64,000 nt of DNA from NCBI GenBank assembly GCA_949592205.1, contig CATIUR010000006.1:63546001-63610000 (forward strand), read 5' to 3'. The notes under the pieces are model-generated. The model saw nothing but the letters and a program-made list of their open reading frames with translations. It had not been told where the DNA came from and did not search any database. How positions within the stretch are numbered: position 1 is the stretch's first letter; each line of letters starts with the position of its first letter. This DNA comes from Helichrysum umbraculigerum (taxonomy: Eukaryota; Streptophyta; Magnoliopsida; Asterales; Asteraceae). The translations under genes and the position numbers were made by a program. Shown one piece after another: positions 1-12,219 of this stretch.

Positions 1-208
1 TTAATTGATATGATATAGTATGATACGTAGTACAATTTTGTCAACTTGTGAAATGAATGTTTTGTTTTAGACTTTTTTGTATATTACTAAAAAAATCTTA
101 CATAATTTTGTATTAATATAAGTGAAAATATAAATTTGATGATGGATGTGTGTGGCTAGGAATCAAGGACAGCTACAAGTAACCTTATTAATTTCTTCTA
201 GCAGTTTC

Positions 209-245
<37 letters not shown>

Positions 246-2032
246 TAAATTTGAATAACAAAAGAAAATCAAAAGGCTTACATCATTCATTTCCAGAAAT
301 ATAAAATACAGTACAAAGATGCATTATGCACTTGCTATTATGACATATATTTCAATTTAAGTAGATATCCATCTAGCCTCGGCCTAACACATTAGAAGAG
401 GATAAGATCGATCTCTTTGTTATATTTGATAACAATCGTTCATTATTCACTTTGCTATTAAAATGATGGGATACACTATACATGGTAACAAATATTCCCT
501 TGTAACTTTATTAATAAATTTTAGGATAATTATATATAATATATGTTTTGGGGTGAAGTTGAGAGGATTGTGGCTTAGAAAGGGAAGAAGGAACATGTGA
601 AATAGCTACATCTTAAGACAAATTTGTAAGGATGAGATGCAACACTTTTAAGATGAGTGTATTTATAATGCTAAATCTGGACCGTAGATCAAAATTCAAG
701 GGTTGAGATTGTCTGACTTTCTTTCACTATTTAAGAGGTATGCCCTTCTAATCCCAAATCATATGTTATGGTTAGGCAAATTATATGTTTTCTAACCAAT
801 GTTACATATTGACCTCGGTCCCCTTTGCAAGTAAGTAGCCTGCATTCAATCATGGTCATGAAATGTGTACTTAAGTCCTCGTATGATTTTCGAAGCACAT
901 GCCCTACTAAATGACCTTAATAAACAATCCTTTTGTAGTCTACGTTAGTTCGTGGATGTTTTTAATTCTTGGATGCCAACTTGTATAATTCATTTTGCTA
1001 CATTTTTTCATTGAATGTTGTTGTCGATCACATATTAAATACAGAAACCTTAGCATGATACTTTCATAAATTAAATGATTAAACATATAAGGGTGTGTTT
1101 GGATTGAGAGTTTAGGTGGTTGAGAATGAAAATGTGAATGACGGGAATGATACTAAGTGTTCATTTAAAGGGTGTGGGTTTTGAAAATTGAAAATGATAC
1201 TCGTGTATGATGCCAATTGTCAATGTCCGGAGACAACTTGTTTGCGACTAATTAATTAGGAGCTAGCATCTAACATCACCACTTAATACAACTCTTTCAA
1301 TCAGTTCGTATGAGATAGCGAGTACTGAATTAATAGGTGAAAAGGTATTCCATATGTACGAACTACAGTCAGTTGATAAATTGAAGATATATGAAGCTCA
1401 AATGTTGTATTATCGGCTTATCGCAACGCTAATCAGTCCCTCGATTTGATTTCGTGTCTGCTATGTGATCGAAGGTGTTGCATGGATTTACAAGACGAAA
1501 TATAACGAATTGACTTTCATGCAGAGATCAAATAATTGTCGAAAAAAGGATAGATGATTATTGATAAACCAATTTAAGGCGTACATTATGTAATTTTAAT
1601 TATATAATATGATCGAATAACGAATATAATTAGATATAGTGATGACAAAAGCTACCTCAAAAGATTATCAACGTACACTTATGAGTTTTACACATGAATG
1701 TATAACACACCTCTTAATTTTTTACATAAAATAAAATATACAATATACTCCGTATAACTTAATTTAAATGTAAAATATATTACTATATTATATAGTACAG
1801 TAATGGATGAAAGAATAATACTCCATATGAAATGGTACAAGAGAATCTGTGGTTGGCAAAGCTACAACAAGCAACCTAGCTAGCTTTTATAGTAAATTTA
1901 AAAGTAGGAAACAAAAGAAAAACAATATTCTCTTTATTTCCAGAAAGGAAAAACATAATTTATAAAAGGTTTTCAATTACGAATTTACGATGTTTTTTAA
2001 GTTCATGTTAACTCATTTTTAGGGTTCACAAT
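1..2032. other. AT-rich intergenic DNA, no gene seen
   Basis: No reading frame, RNA gene or clear transposon end could be supported here. The one simple feature is a trinucleotide microsatellite, listed separately. The rest is AT-rich, with stop codons in all frames at short intervals. Confidence 0.6.
209..243. repeat. (AAT)n microsatellite
   Basis: About eleven uninterrupted AAT/ATA units are visible directly. This is a simple sequence repeat with no coding context. Confidence 0.9.
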
Positions 2033-2281
2033 TATACCGTCAGTCCCTATACTTTTCGCATCAACATTCCAAAAACATAAATTTGTTACGCGGTTAGTCC
2101 CTCCTCCAACTAAAATGACTAAGTTACCCTCCCTAAATTCAATACAAAAAAACTAGAACACTAAGGTTGTGGTGGTCATTTTAGTTAGAGTAGGGACCAA
2201 CCGTGCAACAACTTTCAAGTTTTTTAACTATCAGTGCAAAAAGTAAAGTATAGAAACTGATGATGCAATTTTGTGTAAACC
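2033..2281. mobile_element. Foldback MITE of about 250 bp
   Basis: The two ends are imperfect inverted repeats of roughly 100 bp. The left arm begins GGTTCACAATTATACC and the reverse complement of the right end begins GGTTTACACAAAATTGC. Both arms then carry the phrase 'AGTCCCTA/GGTCCCTA' and reach TAAAATGAC near the centre. No transposase frame is present. I could not find a convincing target-site duplication, so the superfamily is undecided. Confidence 0.65.
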
Positions 2282-3119
2282 ACGGAGACGAGCCATACAA
2301 TGATACAATTCTTTATATCAAACTAAACACGGTACCTATAGATTAGAAGATGATTCAACCAACTTATATTAAAATATTCGAAATAACTTACCGATATTGA
2401 GCTCGTTAAACCCACTAGTGAGTATTGATAGTCTTGTTTGAAACAAATCTTAGGCATGTGTTTGTATTTACTTGTTTTTTTATGAGACAAATGTGTTTTC
2501 CAAAGCTACGAAAATGAAAAATGTCCATATACATCTTAAATAATCAAAACGTTGAATCATTAACATGTGTTTTTATCAAAGAATTATGTAACCAAGATAT
2601 GTAATTTTGTACTAGTTTTATTAGATGAATATATTTTGATTTAATTAAATAAAAATATTTGACATGCATTTTTAATAAAACATGAATTGAATTGTAAAGA
2701 AAAGGTAAGAAACATGGATATCTTTATTGACTTAAACAGAAAAGTGTTTTGTGTTTGTATTTAAACTTTAAAAAAGGGGGGAGAATTTAATTAAAAGCCA
2801 GGCTGTAATTTAGATTGGTGAGATCAGAAAATACAACTCTCACATTTCCCTTCTGTCAAAAACTGAAATTTGTCCAACTGCCTCACATGTTGTGTTACAT
2901 ATATTATTATTTACACATTCTCTCTCAGTTTTATTTTAATAATAATAATGTTAACAATTTTAATTATTGTAGCTTTTTAAAAAACAAAAGGAGTTTTTTT
3001 TTTAGAAAGGAAATTTACAACTACATCACAGATTATATATACAACGACAAATATTTACACAATATATGTCTCTCACAACTCACAACTCACAACCTTTAGG
3101 CTAAGGAAAAGCTCACAAA

Positions 3120-3835
3120 CCGCTACAAAAAAATTTTGGACTTTTGATTATCATTCCCGAATTCTCCTAATTTATACAATTTCTCGTAAAACGTGTAATT
3201 TGAAAAAGTGGAAAAATAGAAAGTTGCATTTTGGTTATATGAAGGTGCCTGCAAAATTTCAGACCTTAATTCTTTACGGTTTGAGAGATATACGCGTTTA
3301 AATTTCGTATTTTTGCAACTAAAGTTGCAGGTCTGAAAATTTCTTAGGAACGCGATCCAGCCATCTTGACCCGGATCGCGTTGCCAAGTGTAAAACGGTG
3401 ACAGAATATTTTCTAAAGGTGAACGCGATCCAGCCCTCTCATTCCGGATCGCGTTTGTATGAAAAATTTCGAAAGATTTTGCAAATTTTGAAAATGCATA
3501 AGTCTTTTCAGGGTCACGGTTTAGTGACGAATTTCATTAACTCAGAATGAGTTGAAATTCGCATGGTCACTCGGAAACGGCCCAATGATCAAAGCTATAT
3601 GCTATAGCCTAGTCAGTTTTGGGTACTTCGGGGTCGTTTGGGGCCCGAAAATGGCATTTTACAGTTTTTCGGACTTTGTTTCGGACTTTTGCTTTATGTT
3701 TCGAATTTGACTTTTGTTTCTTTAAGCTCAGGAAGCATTCCTGTGGCTAAATGTATTATTAGAAATTTTGTATTGAATCAAATATGTATCAAAAATCTAT
3801 TCCTGGTGATCTACAGATTTGGAATATGAATTAAA
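3120..3835 (+). mobile_element. Internal fragment of an LTR, same family as the 46087 element
   Basis: The stretch around 3550-3680 matches the middle of the LTRs at 46087 and 52168: the phrases GCATGGTCACTCGGAAAC, CTATAGCCTAGTCAGTTTT and GGGGTCGTTTGGGG recur in the same order. Upstream of it are two palindromic hairpin units like those in those LTRs. Neither LTR terminus is present, so this is a truncated or rearranged copy. It is followed directly by retroelement internal sequence. Confidence 0.75.
3349..3455 (+). repeat. Two palindromic hairpin units in LTR fragment
   Basis: Two inverted pairs, AACGCGATCC...GGATCGCGTT, lie at 3349-3382 and 3422-3455. The stems are identical while the loops differ. 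The unit spacing is 73 bp, the same as in the LTRs at 46.8 and 52.9 kb. Confidence 0.85.
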
Positions 3836-3839
3836 TTAA

Positions 3840-5570
3840 TGAGAAATAAGTAATCCATCATATAAATGTGATATGATATTGTAAGATCCGATTAGTATTT
3901 TTATGTATTATTTTAAATTGGAAATAATTGCTCCTGAGGGAGAATACATGTATATGTGGTTAGTGAATTTGTTTTAACTATGGTCAAACAATTAACGAAA
4001 TAAATTGTGGATATGTTTACGAAATATACAGATTGTGTTATTATTTTAAGTGATTAAAGAAGACGTTTTATACAACTATGTATTTGTTATTATCATTGTA
4101 CTTTGTGAATTTAGTATAATGATATGTTTTTATTATGAATTGTGTAGTTGAGCTTTAGTGTAAAGATTCTTTATTACGAAATAACGATCATACGAAATAT
4201 TAATTATTCGAAATATGTGCTAAGCACAAGGATATTTATGGACTGCGGGTCTGTTTGAGAGTTTAATCTCTACCTAAGCTCAATTGTTGTTTGATTTTGA
4301 CTAGATGTGTAAGTGTGAAATAAATAATGTGAAATAATGACATGATTAATATATGTCATCATTATATGATTAGTTGTTGTGTGGTCAGAAATATATGTAT
4401 TTAATTGACTGATGAATGAATCAAAAGATAAATTCATCAGAGATAAGTTGGAAGGTGAAATAAATGATATTGACTGGAATATGTGAAATTTCTTGCTTAT
4501 GTGAAATCTATTAATTGAAATAAGCTGAATATATGTGATCAAAGTGTTAGCAAGTGTTTTGCTTGTTGGAGATCATTGTATTATGTGTTTATATGGAAAT
4601 TACATTAAAACTGGATGGTGTGAAATAGCCTGAGAAGGAAGTGTGTATGACATAATCTGACGACGTTTGGCCAACGTAGTTATATTATGCTATTCACATG
4701 GAATTGTTGAGGCTGCTGAAAATCAAAAGGATTTAATGTAATTTTAGAAAGGTAGTATTGAATTGTATCGGATAAAGACATAAACATGTAAACCTATGCC
4801 TTATGAATGAATATAGTATCAATATGATGTGATTTCAGTATGGAATATAGAAATAGTAAACCACTAGACTATAGTCATAATGTGGTACCTATTATAAAAG
4901 AAATAGATGTTAGTCGAAATAAAACAGTGTTCACTCCTAAACTATTATCTTATTATGAATTATGTTATTAAAAGTAGTATGATATATCTTAAGTGGGGGA
5001 GAATTTATTAAGTGACATGTAATAGGTTAACAGAAATAGAATTTGATTACGAAATAACATAATATAGAAATATGGTTATGAATTTATGATTGATCAGTTG
5101 CTAGCTGCGGTCAGTACTGATCCTGTATTAAAACTGATTACGAAATACAATGATTTTGGTATTCATGCTTTGCTGACGTAGCTAATATGATAATACGAAA
5201 TATGTTTTTGTTAGTACTCATGTTAGTGTAGCTGGTGCTAACCTGTGTTGTGTCTAGTATCTATTGTCTAGTATCTATTTCAGTGTGAATTAATGCTAAA
5301 TGATTATGTAATTAAATTAGTACGAAATAAATAGCTGGTAAATTATTAAGACTAATGTAATATAAGTATTGGGTTGTCTGGAACTAAAATGAAATATGAA
5401 TCAAAGAGATTTTGTAGATACATGAGTGATGTAGATTCATGTTATGAATCAATTGATTGTGTAAAGTATCATATATGAAATAAACGCTTCCGCACTAGTA
5501 GAGAAAGTATTAATACGAATCTATACAGGTGACATTCGTGAGGACACGAATGAAATAAGTGGGGGAGACT
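3840..5570 (+). mobile_element. Internal region of a non-coding LTR retroelement (LARD-like), truncated
   Basis: This lies immediately upstream of the LTR at 5571 and ends in a purine tract (AAGTGGGGGAGA) that fits a polypurine tract. No gag or pol frame is present. The segment near 4617-4760 matches 49363-49505 inside the complete element: the shared phrases include TAGCCTGAGAA, TGTTATATTATG (TAGTTATATTATG here) and GTTGTTGAGGCT. The + strand is poor in C and richer in G. The 5' part of the element is missing or scrambled. Confidence 0.7.
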
Positions 5571-7688
5571 TGTAACATCCCAAATTTCGTATCCTTAAAG
5601 TTTTAAATTATACAATTTAATTGTTAAGTTAGAAGGGCTAACTTTGAAAGGTATTTTGTGTCTATAGGACTTGAGTTACGAAGAATTAAGTCTTGGAGGG
5701 ACTGAACATGTTAAGTATGATAAGTTGAGGGATTTATGTGAAATCAATAACTGTGAGTCGGTTTTAAGTTCCAGACAATGATAAGTACGGGGCACGAAAT
5801 AAGACTTATTCTTATTATTAATATGAATATGTACGTATCATTTTTATGAAATCCCAGAAACTTCACGACATCAAGAAAACTCACGAACTTTAAACCCTAA
5901 CCTGAAATCGAATCAAAACTACAAAATTGAAGCTCTCCAATTCGAATTCAAGCAAGAATCATCACTTTTATCATCATGTAAGTATTGTTTCTCAATTCTT
6001 TTAACTTAGAATCTTGATTTTATGGGTTTTCATGGGGAATTATAAAACTAATGATTCTAATACGAAATTAAGTATGAAATATGTTGAATTGATAATAGAT
6101 AAGCTCACTAGTGAGTGTAGTATCATTAAAATGGATTGAAATTGAAGAATCATGGATGGTGTTCTTGAGGGTTTGGTGGGTTTTGATGGATTATTGATTT
6201 TAATTCGAATTAGGGGATGATAATGATTGAATTATGATATAGGAGTGAAATAATTATGGTTGTTAACATTAACCCACTCTAGAATTTGATAAGTTAAATT
6301 TGGTATATAGTGATTGAAGTGGGTTTTGTGTAAATGATGATGAATTGGTGTTAATACACCTTAATTGGTGTTTAAAAAGGTTATTGGAATATGATTAATA
6401 GATATTGAAGTATTGAATCAAGAGAATTAAACAATATGATTATAAGAATGATTATGATCAAGTGAATTGAAATGATTATGGTTATCACTAATGATGATCA
6501 AAATGGAATACAAGTAATCAAGTTATGTATATGATGATGTAAGTTATGAAATAAAGGGTTAAGTGTAATATGATCAATCCATTAAGAGTGATGGATTGAT
6601 ATTGTTGAAGTATTGGTTATAATAATTTCTAGTTGTTAAATGTGTTATTGTATCTATGTATTATATGCTAGGTGGTCAAGAACGATGGATGGGCTATTCT
6701 AGAGTGATATCATGTGTTTGCTTAAAAAGGCAAAGGTGAGTGATACGAGAATTACTTGAATAATGATTGTATGCTCCGAATTGCTTACGAGCAAGAGGTT
6801 CATACAATCGTTTGGAATATTGTTTATCTTTTATAGTTGTTTCTTATGGTGGTTCTTATGTTGTATTGTATCTTGAATCTTAAGTTGATATTTGTTGTTG
6901 ACCATAGTTGTTGATTGTTGTTAGTAGTTGGGTTATTTGAAAATAGTATAGTATTATGTGGATTATTGAAGTATGTGGATTATGTGAAATTGTAGCATTA
7001 TGTGAATTAAGGAAGATTATGTGAATTAGGAGAATTATGTGAATTAGGAGGATTATGTGAATTATGTGGAGTATATGGATTTAGTATTGTAGAGATTGTT
7101 TATTACGAAATAAATGAATATCACGAAATAAGTGCTTAGCACTACTTGGTATCTATAAAGCTTGGTATCCATATATGATTGGTGCCATGCTTATTTGTAT
7201 CTATTGGATCATAAATCCGTACGAAATATGGTGAAATCTCTATTGTGGCTCAATACGATTTATTTAAAGGAAATAAGTGTTTATTTGATAATTGTATCTT
7301 GTGGGTTGTTTTGGTGAATTATTTATTTGATTGCTTGTATACTCACTAAGCTATATGCTTACTCGTACCAGTGGTTTTATGTTGTAGGTGTTTGGTTTTG
7401 TTGAACCAATTGGATGAAAGGATTCAAGAAGGTAGCGTGGATAGAAACTTGTGATGTTATTAGACAAGTTTCTCATTCTATTGAATTGTCGTTTTGAATT
7501 ACCATGGTATAAATCGCCCAAATTATTATGATTTTGATATAATGTGTCATCGTTGTATTCATTTGAATATGTATAAATCAAACGTGGATTTCAAATGGAA
7601 TAAAATGTAGAAATTAAATGGGACCAAAATTATGAATGACTTTACTATTAAAAAAAAAAAAAAAAACTGTTGAATTCAGGGCGTTTCA
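5571..7688 (+). mobile_element. 3' LTR, Ty3/Gypsy-like (TGTAACATCCC type)
   Basis: It starts with TGTAACATCCC directly after the purine tract and appears to end in GGGCGTTTCA. The TGTAACAYCC start is typical of plant chromovirus (Tekay/Del-like) LTRs. It carries splice-like signals in the same order as the other LTRs here: GTAAGT at 5978, CTAG acceptor-like at about 6671, GTGAGT at 6736 and TTGTAG ending at 7387. No paired 5' LTR of the same sequence is seen. The 3' boundary is the less certain one because no target duplication could be matched. Confidence 0.72.
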
Positions 7689-7697
7689 CTAGTATAT

Positions 7698-8433
7698 ATA
7701 AAGCTCGAGCTCGGCTCATTTGATATTACAAGTTCGAGCTCGGTCTGGGCTCGACTCGTTTATTCCAGAATAATATTTGTTTAATTACTATTTTATTAAT
7801 ATATGATATTTATTTATTTTTTGTCTAAGTTTTAGCAATATATATTACGAATTGCTGTTATTATAATATATATTAATATTATATAGGTAGATTAGTACTA
7901 TTTTATAATTTTATATTATATTATTATATATAAAATTAAAATAAAATAAAAATGGGTATTTGGGCCACCCACTGAAGCCGGTCCATATTTCAATGGAGCA
8001 CGACCGAACCCCATATAAGGTCCAACATCGCCAGGTAAATCACCTCCATCACATATACCACAACGTCCGAGTCGAAACTCGCACCGACTAAGCATTAACG
8101 TTGTGGGTCATGCGCTTCATTAGTGGTAGGTACCTTTATGATAAATAATACCCATGGCAGGATTCGAACCCATGACCTCTAGGAAATCATGGGTTGCCCT
8201 TACCACTAGACTATTTAGTCATTGGTTTTAAATTATTAATGTATATAAATGAAAATCTTGTTTAGGCTCGCGACTTTGTTCGGGTTCGATATAAGAAGCT
8301 CGAGTTCGTTTATTAAACGAGCTCCAAACTATGTTCAAGCTCTGACTCAAGCTCGTTCAGGCTCAACTCGAGTCGAGCTTTGACGAGTTAAGCTTGAGTA
8401 GCTCGCGATCAGTTTCCACTCATTTACACTCTT
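7698..8433. repeat. CTCGAGCTCG-rich interspersed repeat, interrupted by a SINE
   Basis: Both ends (7702-7765 and 8262-8430) are built from variants of AAGCTCGAGCTCGGCTC, and the right end reads inward as GAGTGTAAATGAG. This organisation is common for non-autonomous hAT-like repeats in plants. The middle contains AT-rich DNA and a SINE. I did not find a target duplication. Confidence 0.45.
7955..8225 (-). mobile_element. tRNA-derived SINE
   Basis: Read on the minus strand it begins near TAGTCTAGTGGTAAG, a good RNA polymerase III A box. About 40 nt later comes GGTTCGAATCC, a perfect B box. The body downstream is unrelated to tRNA. This is the standard layout of a plant SINE head. It lies inside the CTCGAGCTCG-rich repeat. 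Confidence 0.75.
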
Positions 8434-8538
8434 AAAAAAATTAGTACAACTATATTATTAGTGAAGAGTCAAAGAGATTGGACCATTGTTGAATCAAGTA
8501 ATACATTATTGGTGATTGGTGAATACCGTATAGTGAAT

Positions 8539-8672
8539 GGGTGTTGATATTTCCACTATCCAATTGATAAATCCACCACAACCATGGAGTATTACAAGTT
8601 GTAGTGTACAATCTTCTAATGCATATATTTGTGGTGAATTTATCATTTTGGATGGTAGAAATATCATTCACC
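8539..8672. mobile_element. MITE 1 of a serial cluster (Mutator-like)
   Basis: The element is 134 bp with terminal inverted repeats GGGTGTTGATATTTCCAC / GTAGAAATATCATTCACC, and a second inner palindrome TTGATAAATCCACCAC. It is flanked by ATAGTGAAT and AAAGTGAAT, an 8/9 match that fits a 9-bp target duplication. There is no coding capacity. Confidence 0.8.
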
Positions 8673-8682
8673 AAAGTGAATA

Positions 8683-8814
8683 GGGTGGTGATATTTCCAT
8701 CACTTTTTTTTGATAAATCTACCATAGTTATGCTTTAACAGTATGTACTGTACACATGATCAATGCAGAATTTTGGTGGATTTATCAAAAAGAGTAGTAG
8801 AAATATCATCACCC
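8683..8814. mobile_element. MITE 2 of a serial cluster (same family as MITE 1)
   Basis: The element is 132 bp with ends GGGTGGTGATATTTCC / AAATATCATCACCC, clearly the same family as the element just upstream. It is flanked by AAGTGAATA and AAGTAAATA (8/9). Confidence 0.8.
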
Positions 8815-8824
8815 AAGTAAATAT

Positions 8825-8957
8825 GGGAGGCGATTCGTACACCGCATGTTTTTAGCTGTACACCACTAAATGTGCTTTAAGGTATTGTACTGTACAACAC
8901 TGTAAAGTACATTTGATGATGTACGGCTAAAAACAGTCGTTATACGAATCATTGGCC
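8825..8957. mobile_element. MITE 3 of a serial cluster (different family)
   Basis: The element is about 133 bp and palindromic: CGATTCGTACACC near the left end pairs with GTTATACGAATCA near the right, with the central phrase GTACTGTACAACACTGTAAAG. It is flanked on both sides by AAGTAAATAT. A relative sits at 21351-21477. Confidence 0.72.
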
Positions 8958-9197
8958 AAGTAAATATATGGGGTAAAAATTATGCGGTCATTGATATGAT
9001 GGTCCCAAACATACAGGTCTAAAGTGGTGGCCATTCTACCTCACCTTTTTCAATATTTACTTCCCCATTAATTTCACGTGCGAGTTGACCTCGTGACCAC
9101 AAACCTCATTCATCTTTTTGTTTCTTTCATATTCTTGTCTTCCTAAACTATTCCCCCTGTATCGATTTGATCCTCTTATGAATAGCAAAATTTTTTT

Positions 9198-9510
9198 TTT
9201 TACATTTTCTACCCCTTAAAATTTTATACTTTATACCCCTTAAGTTGTAGCACTTTTTTATTTTCTACCCTTTATGTTTCAACATTTTTTAGCTTTTTAC
9301 CCTTAACTTTTAGTACTTTTACATTTTATACCCTGTAACTTTAAAATTACCACCCCTTAAGTTTTAGTGTTTCTCCATTTTTCTCCCTTTAAATTTTAGC
9401 TACTTTCCATTTTCTTCGTTTCAACTATTATCACTTCTCCATTTTATGCCCTTTACTTTATAACATTTTCCATTTTCCTCCTTTACATTTTAAATTTATT
9501 TTTTCCCTTT
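9198..9510. repeat. Degenerate minisatellite, about ten units of about 30 bp
   Basis: The region is a string of units resembling CATTTTCTACCCCTTAAATT followed by TTAGTACTTTTC, each slightly different. The spacing of the ACCCC/ACCCTTT core is about 28-34 bp. All units lie in the same orientation and are pyrimidine-rich on the + strand. Confidence 0.7.
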
Positions 9511-10043
9511 TTTTTTAAACTAACAACTTATACATTTTTTTCTCTTTTCTTACAACAAAGTTTTATACTAATTTTACTGCGATAAAATTATACAAATAAT
9601 TGCAAACGATAATTTAAGTTAATATTTTTATGTAATATTCTATTAAATTTGTATTAAGTTACATTTTTCAATTATACATACATATTAGTATAATAAAAAA
9701 AACAGCATTCCAAAAAAAAATACAATAAAAAAATAACCATAAAGAGATTATACGTTCGTCAACTTAAATTTTTAAATGAAATTCATATTGTAGTTTAAGA
9801 ATGTACTTTTTAACCCCGTCGTAAAGCTCGGGTAAAAAATACTCGGATATATCAATTTTAACCTACTATGAATATTAGTTATTTTGTCTTATTAGGCTAA
9901 ACTATAAATATATATATTTAGTATAAGAAACAATATCGAAGGAACATTAACAGCTTGGTGGTTTCTACGTCATGCCTACTTGGAAGTCCACACATGTTCA
10001 ATTCTGGGGCATGTTTGGTTTTTTTCCCCTCTTCAATATTTTT

Positions 10044-10261
10044 TAGTTGTTATTATTGTATATTTGTATATATATCAATATTATATATCTATATTTCCAC
10101 TAGCTCCATATTAATTTGTTGGATTATATTGCCATTAACTCCGTTTAAATTTATTTTTTAGTTGTTATTATTGTATATTTGTATATATATTAATATTATA
10201 TTTTTATATTTCCACTAGCTCCATATTAATTTGTTATATTATATTGTCATTAACTCTGTTT
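10044..10261 (+). repeat. Tandem duplication, two copies of about 103 bp
   Basis: Copy one (about 10044-10146) and copy two (about 10158-10261) share TAGTTGTTATTATTGTATAT, TTTCCACTAGCTCCATATTA and ATTAACTCYGTTT in the same order with a few substitutions. No gene is involved. Confidence 0.8.
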
Positions 10262-10452
10262 TAATTTGTTAGTAGATTGATGTATGAATTTTCAATTTCA
10301 ATGTTATATTTAAAGCAAATATTTTTAATTTTATTATAGTTAAATGACATAACCAAAAAAACGTTAAAAAATGGTCTTTTGTACTTGACGAAATACAAAA
10401 AATATTGAATATGACATAATTAAAAAATATAAATATATACATGTAAATTTCT

Positions 10453-10475
10453 ACCCGGTGCAACGCACGGGCATA
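10453..10475 (+). mobile_element. Helitron-like 3' hairpin, degraded terminus
   Basis: CCCGGTGCAACGCACGGG forms the GC-rich hairpin typically found about 10 nt from a plant Helitron 3' end. The expected CTRR terminus is not clear downstream. Treat this as a remnant. Confidence 0.4.
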
Positions 10476-10920
10476 TAAACTCCTCGTTAAACATCATTCG
10501 GGTTTTATATGTACCTACAAACCCTTTAAGTTGGTATCTACGTATGAATAAATAATATTAGAGCAGCTTCTATATTCATATGATGATGACGATTTACTTA
10601 AGGTCCAAGTACTCACGGTTGTACCCAAGGATTATTAACGCTTATTCACTTGATCAGGGACGTAGTCATGTAGAAGTTATAAGTAACAGTTGCTACGAGT
10701 CCATTCGTTATATTTAGTGTAAATTTTTTGTGAAAAAATTGAATTATTTGTTTGTGTTACATGGGTCACAAAAAGAATACCAATGCTATGAGTCACTCTA
10801 AATTCTGAATCCACCACTGTAGTTAATACTAACATTTGTCGCATACGTTTTTCCTATTTCCATTAGACAACTATCAAAAAAATATTTAAAAGAGTTATTT
10901 GAAATATAATTATTAAAAAA

Positions 10921-11654
10921 AAAATTTATTTAGTGCTAGCGGATTAAATATATAGCATATTGGACCACCAAAACCCAACAACACATATGCATTAATGCAT
11001 ATATTCTTTACATGCATATATTTGTTTGGGCTTGTTAGACCACCCAATTACCCAAACCCAACAACATTATTATGTGCTTTTTTAGGTTTCTAAACCCATA
11101 ATCAATATTTTTAAGGACTAAAGGTTTTATGTTTTGATTCTATGAGTTACTGTGACAGACGATAGCAGATTAACAAGTTAACAACTGCACTGTAAACGAT
11201 TATAAACATAGCAAGTAAATGATGATTACAATAAAATCCAGAACGATCAGATTGTTCCAAAAAATCAAAACACTAAGTTAAGTTTTTAGCCAATGTCATA
11301 TATGAGATGTTTAAAGCATTCAATTTTCAGAATTTTCAGAAAGGGTAACTACGAGTATCATTTATAGGATCTCACAAATCCATCCTATATATATTCAATT
11401 TTGAAGGATTCAAATCGTGTAAATTGTATAGGAAAGACAAAAGGCATGTACTCCTTAATGTTTTTTTTTTTTGATCCATAATGTTGATTGTTGCATTGTT
11501 TGTACTCGACCGACAAGTTAAAGAGATGATAATATTTATGTTCTTCTCTTGGAACTTTGTTAATCGGTCAGTTAAGCTAAATGAATTCAATACTTTTGTA
11601 CAATGTTACTTATTAACTTAATTCTTTTCAATAATAAACTATATTATACTTAAG
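10921..11654. other. Intergenic DNA, nothing assigned
   Basis: AT-rich sequence with short palindromes around 10985-11030 (ATATGCATTAATGCATAT). No gene or transposon boundary could be supported. Confidence 0.5.
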
Positions 11655-11658
11655 CCAA

Positions 11659-11840
11659 TTAAGGATGGTTCAAGTGGTATTGCCACCGCAAACACTCAAA
11701 CTCCACATGTGTGACTAATATGTCAGGGGTCGAATCTGTTCCTCAGCACACGTGCTTGTTTTGTGAACATGTGATTTGTCTAGCGTTGATGCTCCTTGCA
11801 GGAAGAGTGACGCGTACCACGGGGGTCAAGGTACTCTCTA
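11659..11840 (+). mobile_element. tRNA-derived SINE
   Basis: TGGTTCAAGTGG at 11666-11677 fits a pol III A box, and GGGGTCGAATCT at about 11727-11738 fits a diverged B box. The spacing is about 60 nt. The body continues with CAGCACACGTGCTTG and a GTACCAC motif. It lies upstream of the FAM91 gene. Confidence 0.6.
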
Positions 11841-12219
11841 AATTAACTCTATGATACTTTGGGTTTTGCTAACGAAAGTCTCTAGGGCTTTCGATAAGAC
11901 TTTCAGACATGCATTAAAATCTGTACTTTAACCATAACTAAGATTATGTCTACCCTTATATTTATTTTGACCCCCTCAATTTTGATAAAAGTACAAATTA
12001 TAATGCATGAAAGTCTTTACGAAAATTCTAAAGCTTCCGTTATTTTATGTTTTTTTCTTCTTTTTACGTGTTTTTTTTTTTCCTTTTTCCTTCTGTGATT
12101 TTATAAAATTTGATGCTTTCAAATTTTTTTTTAAATATTTTCAAAAATCAATTTTGAAAGAAAAACAGAGTAATACCCGGAAATAGAAACGGAGTTTAAT
12201 AACCGGGACCCGCAGTGCT

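Noticed and set aside
8161..8220. Possible functional tRNA gene
   Set aside because: A and B boxes are present on the minus strand but no cloverleaf or anticodon arm can be formed; it is a SINE head.
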